In this document: positions 38,159-45,789 of the stretch, piece by piece
Position numbering within the stretch: the stretch's first letter is position 1
Layout: each line of letters opens with the position of its first letter
NCBI RefSeq assembly: GCF_028682395.1
Contig: NZ_JANHLC010000004.1
Span: 186,001 to 250,000 of the forward strand
DNA: 64,000 nt
Direction of reading: 5' to 3'
Origin: Pseudomonas putida
GTDB lineage: Bacteria > Pseudomonadota > Gammaproteobacteria > Pseudomonadales > Pseudomonadaceae
The notes under the pieces: generated by a model
Told to the model about the DNA's origin: nothing
Seen by the model: the letters and a program-made list of their open reading frames with translations, nothing else
Databases searched by the model: none
Translations under genes and position numbers: made by a program

Positions 38159-39279
38159 CGTTGTGGCTCCGCCAGAATCACATCCGCCGCGCGCTGCGGC
38201 ATGCTGTAGAGGTCCGCGGTGTCGGCAAAGGCCAGACCGTTGCGGCTCCAGGTCGCCCGCGCGTCATCATCGGCCAGCATCTCGCTCAGGTAGCGATTGA
38301 GCTGGGCCTGTTCGAACGGCTCATCGAGCACCCGCCCGCAATCGGCCTCGGCAATGTAGTGCGCGTACCCGCACACCGCGCTGACCAGCACCGGCAAACC
38401 GGCCACCAGGGCTTCAAGCAGTACGGTGCCGGTGTTTTCGTTGTACGCCGGGTGGATCAACAGGTCGGCACCCAGCAGGAACCGCGGAATATCGCTGCGC
38501 CCCTTGAGGAACTGGACCTGATCGCCCAGGCCCAGTGCAGCGCTCTGGAGTTGAAATACTTTGGGGTCGTCCTGGCCAATCACAAGCAGGCGCGTGCGTT
38601 TTTTCAGCTCGCTCGGCAAGGCCGCCAGCGCCTTGAGGCTGCGATCGACGCCCTTGGTCTTGAAGCCCGAACCGATCTGGACCAGCAGCAGTTCGTCGTC
38701 CGCCAGGTTGAATTCGGCGCGCAGGCCGGCGCGGATCTCGGCGGCATTGACCGGGGCCCGGCGGTCCGGGGCAATGCCCGGCGGTAACAGGTGAAAGCGC
38801 TCGACGGGGGTGTCGTAGTGCTTGATAAACAGCGGCTGCTGGACTTCGGAGATCATCAGGATCTCGGTCCGCGAGTCCTTGGCAAAGACCGCCCTCTCAT
38901 ACTCGGCAAAGTGCCGGTAGCGGCCCCAGCGGCGGTACAGCGAGTGGCGCAGGTTCTGCGCCTTGTCCTCGAAGCAGCCATCGGCGGCGTAGTAGACATC
39001 CAGGCCGGGCATCTTGTTGAAGCCGATCAGCCGGTCCACCGGACGCTTGGCCAGGTCGGCGGCCATCCAGGCACTGAGCTTCTCGTTGCGCCGGTGATTG
39101 AACAACGCCTTGACTGGCGCCACCAGCACTTCGAAACCCTCGGGAATATCGCCCTCCCAGATCAACGTATAGACACGGATCTGGTGACCGCGCCGCTGGC
39201 ACTCCAGGGCAATGCGCATGAAATCGCGCTGCAACCCGCCAAAGGGGAAATACTTGTAAAGGACAAATGCCAATTGCAT
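38155..39279 (-). CDS. waaG: LPS core glycosyltransferase WaaG (GT4)
   Basis: A 374-residue GT-B-fold, family 4 glycosyltransferase. MQLAFVLYKYFPFGGLQRDFMRIALECQRRGHQIRVYT is the family N-terminus, with the acceptor-side GG. DRLIGFNKMPGLDVYYAADGCFEDKA is characteristic of WaaG. The C-terminal donor domain has LLVQIGSGFKTKGVDRSL and LIHPAYNENTGTVLLEALVAGLPVL, with the E-x7-E type motif. E. coli WaaG adds glucose to heptose II; in pseudomonads the first outer-core sugar is a galactosamine, so the donor may differ. Coupled to waaC (TGATG) and to waaP (ATGA). Confidence 0.95.
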   Translation of the reverse strand: MQLAFVLYKYFPFGGLQRDFMRIALECQRRGHQIRVYTLIWEGDIPEGFEVLVAPVKALFNHRRNEKLSAWMAADLAKRPVDRLIGFNKMPGLDVYYAADGCFEDKAQNLRHSLYRRWGRYRHFAEYERAVFAKDSRTEILMISEVQQPLFIKHYDTPVERFHLLPPGIAPDRRAPVNAAEIRAGLRAEFNLADDELLLVQIGSGFKTKGVDRSLKALAALPSELKKRTRLLVIGQDDPKVFQLQSAALGLGDQVQFLKGRSDIPRFLLGADLLIHPAYNENTGTVLLEALVAGLPVLVSAVCGYAHYIAEADCGRVLDEPFEQAQLNRYLSEMLADDDARATWSRNGLAFADTADLYSMPQRAADVILAEPQR

Positions 39280-40340
39280 CAGCGCAGCTCCTCAGCCAGT
39301 AACAACGTGCTCAGTCGGCTTGCGACACGCTCGGGATTCAAGCGAGTGAAGCACAACGGCCACTCGCGCTTTAAATCGAACCGCCGTTGATCCTCGGCAG
39401 TCGGTTGATAAGTACATTTTTTCTGCAGGCAGGGCGCACAGGAAAAGTCGCTCGCCAGGTGAATCTGCGCGCGACCATAGGCGCCGGTCAGCCCTGGATT
39501 GGTGGGGCCAAACAGCGACAGGGTCGGTACATCCAGCGCCGCTGCCAAGTGCCCAAGGCCGGTATCCACCGCCACACAGGCACTGGCATCGGCCAGCACT
39601 CGCGCCACCCCGGCCAGGTTCAGTTTGGGCAGGACCACGGCATTTTTCAGCCCTTGGGCGATGCGCTCGGCCCGGGCTTTTTCCGCCGCGTTGCCCCAGG
39701 GCAGCTTCACTTCGACGCCCAGGTGCCACATACGTTCAGTCAGCTCGCGCCAGTAGGCTTCGGGCCAATGCTTGGTGTCCCAGGTGGTGCCGTGAAGGAA
39801 CAGCACAAAGGGATTCTTGCGCGGCAGTTCGACCAGTTTGTCGACGCTCAAGCCGTAGTCGCCCAGCCCCTTGGGCAGGTCGTAGCCCAGTGCTACGGCA
39901 AACAGTTGGCGCACCCGCTCCACGGCATGCTGGCCACGGGCGACTGCCAGGCGGCGGGAATAAAAACGACTGGCCAGGGGCTCGCGCGCCGACTGGGAGT
40001 CCAGGCCGGCCACCGGGGCCTTCACGTAGCGGGTCAGCCAGGCACTTTTGACCAGGCCCTGGGCATCGATCACCAGGTCGTACTTGACCTCGCGCACGCG
40101 CTGCTTGAAGCGCCGCCATTCGCCGCTCTTGATGGTCTGCCAGATATTTTTGCGCCAGCGCCGAATAGCCACCGGGATCACCCGATCCACGGCGGGATGC
40201 CAGCTCGGGATCTCGGCGAAGCCTTCTTCGACGACCCAGTCGAAACGAATCCCGGGAATCGCCCGGGCGGCGTCAGTCAGCGCCGGCAGGGCATGGATCA
40301 CATCGCCCAGCGAGGAAGTCTTGATCAACAGTACCCGCAA
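39279..40340 (-). CDS. waaC: LPS heptosyltransferase I
   Basis: A 353-residue family 9 glycosyltransferase that transfers heptose I from ADP-heptose to Kdo2-lipid A. MRVLLIKTSSLGDVIHALPALTDA is the hallmark N-terminus. Donor binding is seen in FVLFLHGTTWDTKHWPEAYWRELTERM and CVAVDTGLGHLAAALDVPTLSLFGPTNPGLTGAYG. A CAPCLQKKC cysteine cluster near the C-terminus is common in Pseudomonas WaaC. It uses the product of the HldE pathway encoded in the same window. Separated from waaF by 1 bp and overlapping waaG by one base. Confidence 0.97.
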   Translation of the reverse strand: MRVLLIKTSSLGDVIHALPALTDAARAIPGIRFDWVVEEGFAEIPSWHPAVDRVIPVAIRRWRKNIWQTIKSGEWRRFKQRVREVKYDLVIDAQGLVKSAWLTRYVKAPVAGLDSQSAREPLASRFYSRRLAVARGQHAVERVRQLFAVALGYDLPKGLGDYGLSVDKLVELPRKNPFVLFLHGTTWDTKHWPEAYWRELTERMWHLGVEVKLPWGNAAEKARAERIAQGLKNAVVLPKLNLAGVARVLADASACVAVDTGLGHLAAALDVPTLSLFGPTNPGLTGAYGRAQIHLASDFSCAPCLQKKCTYQPTAEDQRRFDLKREWPLCFTRLNPERVASRLSTLLLAEELR

Positions 40341-40341
40341 C

Positions 40342-41376
40342 TTAGCGAACCTCGACCGCGCAACCCTGCAAGCGTTGCAGGGCCTCGCTCACCGGCTGCG
40401 GCAGGAGCTGGCGCAAGCAGTTGTAGTGGCCGAAGCGGCAGGTGCGCTCGAAGCAGGGGCTGCACTCCAGGCCCAGGCGCACGATTTCGACTTGATCGGC
40501 CAGCGGCGGGGTAAAGCCCGGCGAGGTCGAACCATAGACCGCCACCAACGGCCGATTCAGCGCCGCCGCCACATGCATCAGCCCGGAGTCGTTGGACACC
40601 ACGGCATCGGCGCAAGACAGCAGGTCGATAGCCTCGGCCAGGGACGTCTCGCCGCTCAGGTTGACCGACTCCTCGCGCAGGCCTGGAATCAGGCGCTGGC
40701 GAATATCTTCACCGACGCCATGGTCATTTTTCGAACCGAATAGCCAGACCTGCCAACCCTGGCGAATCTTCAGTTCCGCGACCTTGGCATAGTGCTCGGA
40801 TGGCCAGCGCTTGGACTCGCCAAATTCGGCGCCCGGGCAGAGCGCCAGGACCGGGCGGTCCAGCGCCAGGCCGAACTTGGCCAGCGCGGCCTCGCGGCTG
40901 GCCGGCTCGATTCGCAGGCTGGGCCGCGGGTACGGCTGGGGCAACTCGGCATCGCGCTCGTAGGCCAGGGCCATAAAGCGTTCGATCATTAGCGGGTAGC
41001 GTTGCTTGTCGAGCTTGCGCACATCATTGAGCAGGCCAAAGCGCAGCTCGCCGCGCCAGCCGGTGCGCTTGGGAATACCGGCAAAAAACGGCACCAGCGC
41101 CGATTTCAGCGAATTGGGCAGCAAGATCGCCTGGTCGTACTGGCCAGCCAGGGATTTGCCGATACGTCGTCGAGTCGCCAGTTCAAGGGCGCCATGGCCG
41201 AGCGGAAAGCTCAGGGCCTGTCGCACTTCGGGCATGCGCTCAAGGATCGGCCGGCTCCACTCGGGCGCCAGCACGTCGATCTCGCAGTCCGGGTGACGCT
41301 GCTTGAGGCACTGGAACAGTGTCTGCGCCATCACCATGTCACCGACCCAACTGGGCCCAACGATCAGAATATTCAT
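40342..41376 (-). CDS. waaF: LPS heptosyltransferase II
   Basis: A 344-residue family 9 glycosyltransferase that adds heptose II. Start MNILIVGPSWVGDMVMAQTLFQCLKQ is typical; the frame extends 27 codons upstream without a credible start. GTGWRGELRFG-like and LCPGAEFGESKRWPSEHYAKVAEL segments, then VVSNDSGLMHVAAALNRPLVAVYGSTSPGFTPPL, mark the donor site. Cysteines near the end (LECSPCFERTCRFGHYNC) match the family. It is the first gene of the tightly packed waaF–C–G–P–wapP–wapQ–kinase series, 59 bp after ilvE with a hairpin between. Confidence 0.97.
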   Translation of the reverse strand: MNILIVGPSWVGDMVMAQTLFQCLKQRHPDCEIDVLAPEWSRPILERMPEVRQALSFPLGHGALELATRRRIGKSLAGQYDQAILLPNSLKSALVPFFAGIPKRTGWRGELRFGLLNDVRKLDKQRYPLMIERFMALAYERDAELPQPYPRPSLRIEPASREAALAKFGLALDRPVLALCPGAEFGESKRWPSEHYAKVAELKIRQGWQVWLFGSKNDHGVGEDIRQRLIPGLREESVNLSGETSLAEAIDLLSCADAVVSNDSGLMHVAAALNRPLVAVYGSTSPGFTPPLADQVEIVRLGLECSPCFERTCRFGHYNCLRQLLPQPVSEALQRLQGCAVEVR

Positions 41377-41395
41377 TTTCCATCCACAAACGATC

Positions 41396-41415
41396 AGGGA
41401 GGCTTGCGCCTCCCT
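41396..41415 (-). terminator. Hairpin between ilvE and waaF
   Basis: AGGGAGGC and GCCTCCCT are exact 8-bp arms around TTGC, 20 bp downstream of the ilvE stop and 19 bp before waaF. No U-run follows on the minus strand, so termination, if any, would be partial. It may set different levels for ilvE and the LPS operon. Confidence 0.5.
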
Positions 41416-41435
41416 GCTACAACATGATTGAGCGC

Positions 41436-42359
41436 TTACTTGACCAGTGTACGCCACTCGGCGTGGGCCGCCGTCTTGCCGGTTACCAGGTCAAAATAGG
41501 CTTTCTGCAACTTCTCGGTCACCGGACCACGGCTGCCGATACCGATGGAACGGCCATCGACTTCGCGAATCGGCGTCACTTCGGCGGCGGTGCCGGTAAA
41601 GAACGCTTCGTCGGCGATATACACCTCGTCACGGGTGATGCGCTTCTCGACCACCTTGATCCCCATCTCGTCGGCCAGGGTCAGGATGGTGCTACGGGTG
41701 ATGCCGTTCAGGCACGCCGTCACGTCCGGGGTGTAGACCACCCCGTCCTTGACCAGGAATACGTTCTCGCCCGAGCCTTCGGCGACAAAGCCTTCAGGGT
41801 CCAGCAACAACGCTTCGTCGGCGCCGCCGGAAATGGCTTCCTGCAGGGCCAGCATCGAGTTGATGTAGTGACCGTTGGCCTTGGCCCGGGTCATGGAAAT
41901 ATTCACATGGTGCCGGGTAAAGGAACTGGTCCGCACCTTGATCCCGGTACGCAGGGCTTCCTCGCCCATATAGGCACCCCAGCTCCACGGCGCGATGATC
42001 ACGTGGACCTTCAGGCCGGTGGCACGCAGGCCCATGGCTTCCGATCCATAGAACACCATCGGGCGGATATAGGCGCTGTCGAGGTTGTTCTCACGCACGG
42101 CGACGCGGGTCGCTTCGTTGATTTCGTCCTTGGTGAACGGAATCTTCATGTTCATGATGTGGGCCGAGTCGAACAGGCGATCGGTATGTGCCTGCAGGCG
42201 GAAAATCGCCGGACCCTGTGGGGTCTCGTAGGCACGCACGCCTTCGAACACGCCCATGCCGTAGTGCAGGGTATGGGTCAGGACGTGGGTGGTGGCATCA
42301 CGCCACGGCACCAGCTTGCCGTCATACCAGATAACGCCATCACGATCAGCCATCGACAT
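41436..42359 (-). CDS. ilvE: Branched-chain amino acid aminotransferase
   Basis: A 307-residue fold-type IV PLP aminotransferase for the last step of Val, Leu and Ile synthesis. MSMADRDGVIWYDGKLVPWRDATTHVLTHTLHYGMGVFEGVRAYET is the signature N-terminus. The PLP lysine is in TRAKANGHYINSMLAL, the conserved glutamate and phosphate-binding turn in FVAEGSGENVFLVKDG, and LNGITRSTILTLA follows. GAGGAG lies just upstream; two adjacent ATGs (42362 and 42359) are equally placed, and I use the second, which gives the Pseudomonas-like MSMADRD start. Between glnE and waaF, as in P. aeruginosa. Confidence 0.97.
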   Translation of the reverse strand: MSMADRDGVIWYDGKLVPWRDATTHVLTHTLHYGMGVFEGVRAYETPQGPAIFRLQAHTDRLFDSAHIMNMKIPFTKDEINEATRVAVRENNLDSAYIRPMVFYGSEAMGLRATGLKVHVIIAPWSWGAYMGEEALRTGIKVRTSSFTRHHVNISMTRAKANGHYINSMLALQEAISGGADEALLLDPEGFVAEGSGENVFLVKDGVVYTPDVTACLNGITRSTILTLADEMGIKVVEKRITRDEVYIADEAFFTGTAAEVTPIREVDGRSIGIGSRGPVTEKLQKAYFDLVTGKTAAHAEWRTLVK

Positions 42360-42467
42360 CATTACGCTCCTCAAGAATCCAGCGCCCGCGGGATCACCGC
42401 CGGGCAGGTTGGACGAACCGTCTAGTGGCTCGCCGGATACGTCTCAATCACTCGCTTCACCAGGCAT

Positions 42468-45407
42468 CTAGCTCAAGCCCAGCGCATTCCAGATCCGCAC
42501 GACCGCGCGCCTTTCGGCGACAAACTGATCGCCGCCGATCACCCCCGGGTCCTTCTGCAGAGCCTGACGGTGAGCGGCGGAACGGTAGGCCTTATAGGCC
42601 TCGCGCAACAGGCTGGCATCGGTTGCGGGGATCAGCCCGGCCTCCTCTAACCCTTCCAGAATTCGGATATTGTCGGTGTAACGCAGCAGCGCCGGGTGCT
42701 CTGCACCCCAGGCCAAGGCCGCGTATTGCACCATAAATTCAATATCGACGATACCACCGGCATCCTGCTTGAGATCGAACGGCGCCGCGGCCTCGAAGGC
42801 ATTTGCCGCGGTTCCGGCGGCCGTACTCTTGGTGCCCAGGTTGTCGCGCATCTTGGCGCGCATCTCACTGACTTCCTGGCGCAGGGTCGGCAAGTCCCGA
42901 GGCCGCCCCAGTACCGTCGCCCGCACCTGTTCGAACGCCGCGCCCACGTCCTTGCACCCCACCAGCACCCGCGCGCGTACCAGGGCTTGATGCTCCCAGG
43001 TCCAGGCTTCGTTCAACTGATAACGCTCGAAGGCGCCGAGCGAGCTGACCAGCAACCCCGAGGCGCCGGAGGGGCGCAGGCGCATATCGACTTCATAGAG
43101 CTGGCCGGAGTTGGTCTGGGTGGTCAGCAGATGGATGATCCGCTGGCCCAGCCGGGTGAAGAACTGCGCACTGTCGATCGGCTTGGCGCCGTCGGTCTCG
43201 GCATTCGGGTCGCCATCGTGGATAAACACTAGGTCGAGGTCCGAGCCATGGCCCAGTTCGATCCCGCCCACCTTGCCATAACCGACAATGATAAAGCCCG
43301 GATCGCACAGGCTGCCGTCGGAGCGCTGCGGCGTACCGTGGCGGGCCACGGTCTGGCGCCAGGCCAGGGCCAGGACCTGTTCGAGAATGGCCTCAGCCAG
43401 CCAGGTCAGGTAATCACTGACCTTCATCAGCGGCAGGCTGCCGGCGATTTCCGAAGCCGCCACACGCAGACGGTGAGCCAGTTTGAAATGACGCAAGGCC
43501 TCCATCTGTTGCTCAAGGTCGTCCTCGGGGATGCGTGTCAGCCGTTCGCGCAATTCGGCCGCCAGCTCCGGGGCCAGCGGCGGCTTGAAGAGGCGCCCTT
43601 CGTTGAGCAGCTCATCGAGCAGCATCGGAAAGCGGGTAATCTGCTCGGCGATCCATGGGCTGGCCGCGCACAGGGTCAACAACTGGCGCAACGCGCCAGG
43701 GTTCTCCGTGAGCAACACCAGGTAGGCTGAACGCCGGGCCACCGCCTCGACCAATGGCAGCACACGCTCAAGGACCAGGTCCGGATTGGCATGCTCCACG
43801 GCCTGGGCCAGCAACCGGGGAATGAAGGCATCCAGCCGCTCGCGCCCCAGGCGCTGCATGGCGCGCAATTGCGGGCTGCTGCGCAGGCCCGCCAGTTGCT
43901 TCAATGCCTTGGCGGCGTCATTGAAGCCAGCTTCCTGCAATTGCCGGCAAGCCGCTTCCTCATCCTGGGCTTCTTCCCATAGCGGCAGCCACTCGCCGCC
44001 GACAATCACCTCGCCCGACTCGCTTTCGTCTTCATCCGGGTCGGCGATCACCTGGCGGAAATGCCAGTCGACCCGACCGCGCCAGTACATCAATTGCTCA
44101 TGAAAGGCCGACCAGTCGGTGTAGCCGAGCATAAAGGCGATCCGCGCCTGATCCACCGCGCCTTCCGGCAACATCTGGGTCTGGCGATCGGCAATGGCCT
44201 GGATGGCATGCTCGGTGTAGCGCAAAAATTCATAACCCTCGCGCAGCTCGGTGATCACCGCCGGCGGCAGGTAGCCCTGGCCTTCGAGCGTGCTCAAGAC
44301 CTTGAGCAGCGGGCGCTGCTGCAGGCTCAGGTCGCGGCCACCGTGAATCAACTGGAACGCCTGGGCGATAAACTCGACCTCACGAATGCCTCCGGCCCCC
44401 AGCTTGATATTGTCGGCCATGCCCTTGCGCCGGACTTCCTGCTGGATCAACTGCTTCATGGTGCGCAGCGCTTCGATGGCGGAGAAATCCAGGTAACGTC
44501 GATAGACGAACGGGCGCAGCAGATCCAGTAACTGGGCACCGGCGACCTGATCACCGGCCACGACCCGGGCCTTGATCATCGCGTAGCGCTCCCAGTCACG
44601 CCCCTGGTCCTGGTAATACTGCTCCAGGGCATTGAAGCTCAGTACCAGGGCGCCGGACGAACCGTAGGGACGCAGGCGCATATCGACGCGAAACACAAAG
44701 CCGTCGACGGTAATCGGGTCCAGCGCCTTGATCAGGCGTTGGCCCAGTCGGATAAAGAACTCCTGGTTATCCAGCGCACGCTTGACGCCAACGGTCTCGC
44801 CGCCTTCGGGGTAGGCGAAGATCAGATCGATATCCGATGACAGGTTCAGCTCCACCGCGCCCAGCTTGCCCATCCCCAGTACGACCATCTGCTGCGGCTC
44901 GCCGCTGCGCCAGCCCATGGGCGTGCCGAACTGCTGGCAATGACGCTGGTACAGCCATTGATAGGCCTGGTCGATACTGGCATCGGCCATATCCGACAGA
45001 TCGCGGCAGGTCTGCTGCAGGTCAGCCTGGCGTGTCAGGTCGCGCCAGATGATCCGCACTTGTTGGCGGCTGCGCTGGCGCCGCAGGAGCCGACCCAGTT
45101 CGTCGTCGCTTTCAGCCTGTTGCACCGCACTGGCAATCTGCCCGCACATTTCTCCCGGAGCGAAGGCACGGTCCAGATCACCGAACTGGACCAGCTCCAG
45201 GAACATCAAAGGGTCACGCAGCACCTGTTCAATAAAGAAGTCACTGGCGGCGCTGACCCGGGCAAAGTCGGCCCAGCGCTCGGCCGACCACTGGCCCAGG
45301 CCGTGGTCGCCATCGAGCGCCGCAACGGCCTCACGCAACGATTGGCCGGCGCGCTCGGCTGCAGGCAGGAGAATGGCGGGCAGCGGGACAAGCGAGGGCA
45401 GGCTCAT
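42468..45407 (-). CDS. glnE: Glutamine synthetase adenylyltransferase/adenylyl-removing enzyme
   Basis: A 979-residue two-domain enzyme that adds AMP to glutamine synthetase and removes it again, under control of PII. The N-terminal deadenylylase nucleotidyltransferase has VLGMGKLGAVELNLSSDIDLIFAY. The C-terminal adenylylase has IIVGYGKVGGIELGHGSDLDLVFIHDG. Each is followed by its helical domain (YAMIKARVVAGD, HQALVRARVLVG). The start MSLPSLVPLPAILLPAAERAG has AAGGATAGACC upstream. Length agrees with the family. It lies upstream of ilvE on the same strand and is divergent from aceE. Confidence 0.97.
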   Translation of the reverse strand: MSLPSLVPLPAILLPAAERAGQSLREAVAALDGDHGLGQWSAERWADFARVSAASDFFIEQVLRDPLMFLELVQFGDLDRAFAPGEMCGQIASAVQQAESDDELGRLLRRQRSRQQVRIIWRDLTRQADLQQTCRDLSDMADASIDQAYQWLYQRHCQQFGTPMGWRSGEPQQMVVLGMGKLGAVELNLSSDIDLIFAYPEGGETVGVKRALDNQEFFIRLGQRLIKALDPITVDGFVFRVDMRLRPYGSSGALVLSFNALEQYYQDQGRDWERYAMIKARVVAGDQVAGAQLLDLLRPFVYRRYLDFSAIEALRTMKQLIQQEVRRKGMADNIKLGAGGIREVEFIAQAFQLIHGGRDLSLQQRPLLKVLSTLEGQGYLPPAVITELREGYEFLRYTEHAIQAIADRQTQMLPEGAVDQARIAFMLGYTDWSAFHEQLMYWRGRVDWHFRQVIADPDEDESESGEVIVGGEWLPLWEEAQDEEAACRQLQEAGFNDAAKALKQLAGLRSSPQLRAMQRLGRERLDAFIPRLLAQAVEHANPDLVLERVLPLVEAVARRSAYLVLLTENPGALRQLLTLCAASPWIAEQITRFPMLLDELLNEGRLFKPPLAPELAAELRERLTRIPEDDLEQQMEALRHFKLAHRLRVAASEIAGSLPLMKVSDYLTWLAEAILEQVLALAWRQTVARHGTPQRSDGSLCDPGFIIVGYGKVGGIELGHGSDLDLVFIHDGDPNAETDGAKPIDSAQFFTRLGQRIIHLLTTQTNSGQLYEVDMRLRPSGASGLLVSSLGAFERYQLNEAWTWEHQALVRARVLVGCKDVGAAFEQVRATVLGRPRDLPTLRQEVSEMRAKMRDNLGTKSTAAGTAANAFEAAAPFDLKQDAGGIVDIEFMVQYAALAWGAEHPALLRYTDNIRILEGLEEAGLIPATDASLLREAYKAYRSAAHRQALQKDPGVIGGDQFVAERRAVVRIWNALGLS

Positions 45408-45789
45408 GGTCTATCCTTGATCGGCGAGGAAGCGCAGGGCAGGAGCAAAGACCTGCACCGGACAAAGGGATGGCGTGTCGAACAAAGGTTAGAAATAGCT
45501 GAAAATATTAATTTATTAGCATCAAGCATCAACTTTTCATCCATCCATATCGCTCAACAACCAAGAGTAACGATTTTTCTCACAACACAGCAGGAGGCCA
45601 TAAGCCCATCTTCTGTAGTTTTACTACTCGTCTATACATTCAATAGGCTGAAATGGCGGACGATTTGTAGTAAAACTACACGCCGCCGGAACAATCTCCG
45701 GCAATCCAAGAATTTATATCGTCTGCCCACAAGGCCAGTCGCAAACTCAGGCAACCGATTCTGGAAGCCTTTCCGCCCTGGAGCAAGCC
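45408..45789. promoter_or_regulatory. Divergent glnE/aceE promoter region with two palindromic operators
   Basis: A 382-bp, comparatively AT-rich gap. It contains two matching palindromes: TGTAGT-TTT-ACTACT at 45614–45628 and TGTAGT-AAA-ACTACA at 45666–45680. Their centres are 52 bp apart, and the second lies 110 bp before aceE. The core GTAGT-N3-ACTAC is perfect in both. The layout resembles published HexR motifs (TGTAATWWWATTACA type) and could also suit a GntR regulator; the regulator is inferred only. Confidence 0.65.
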
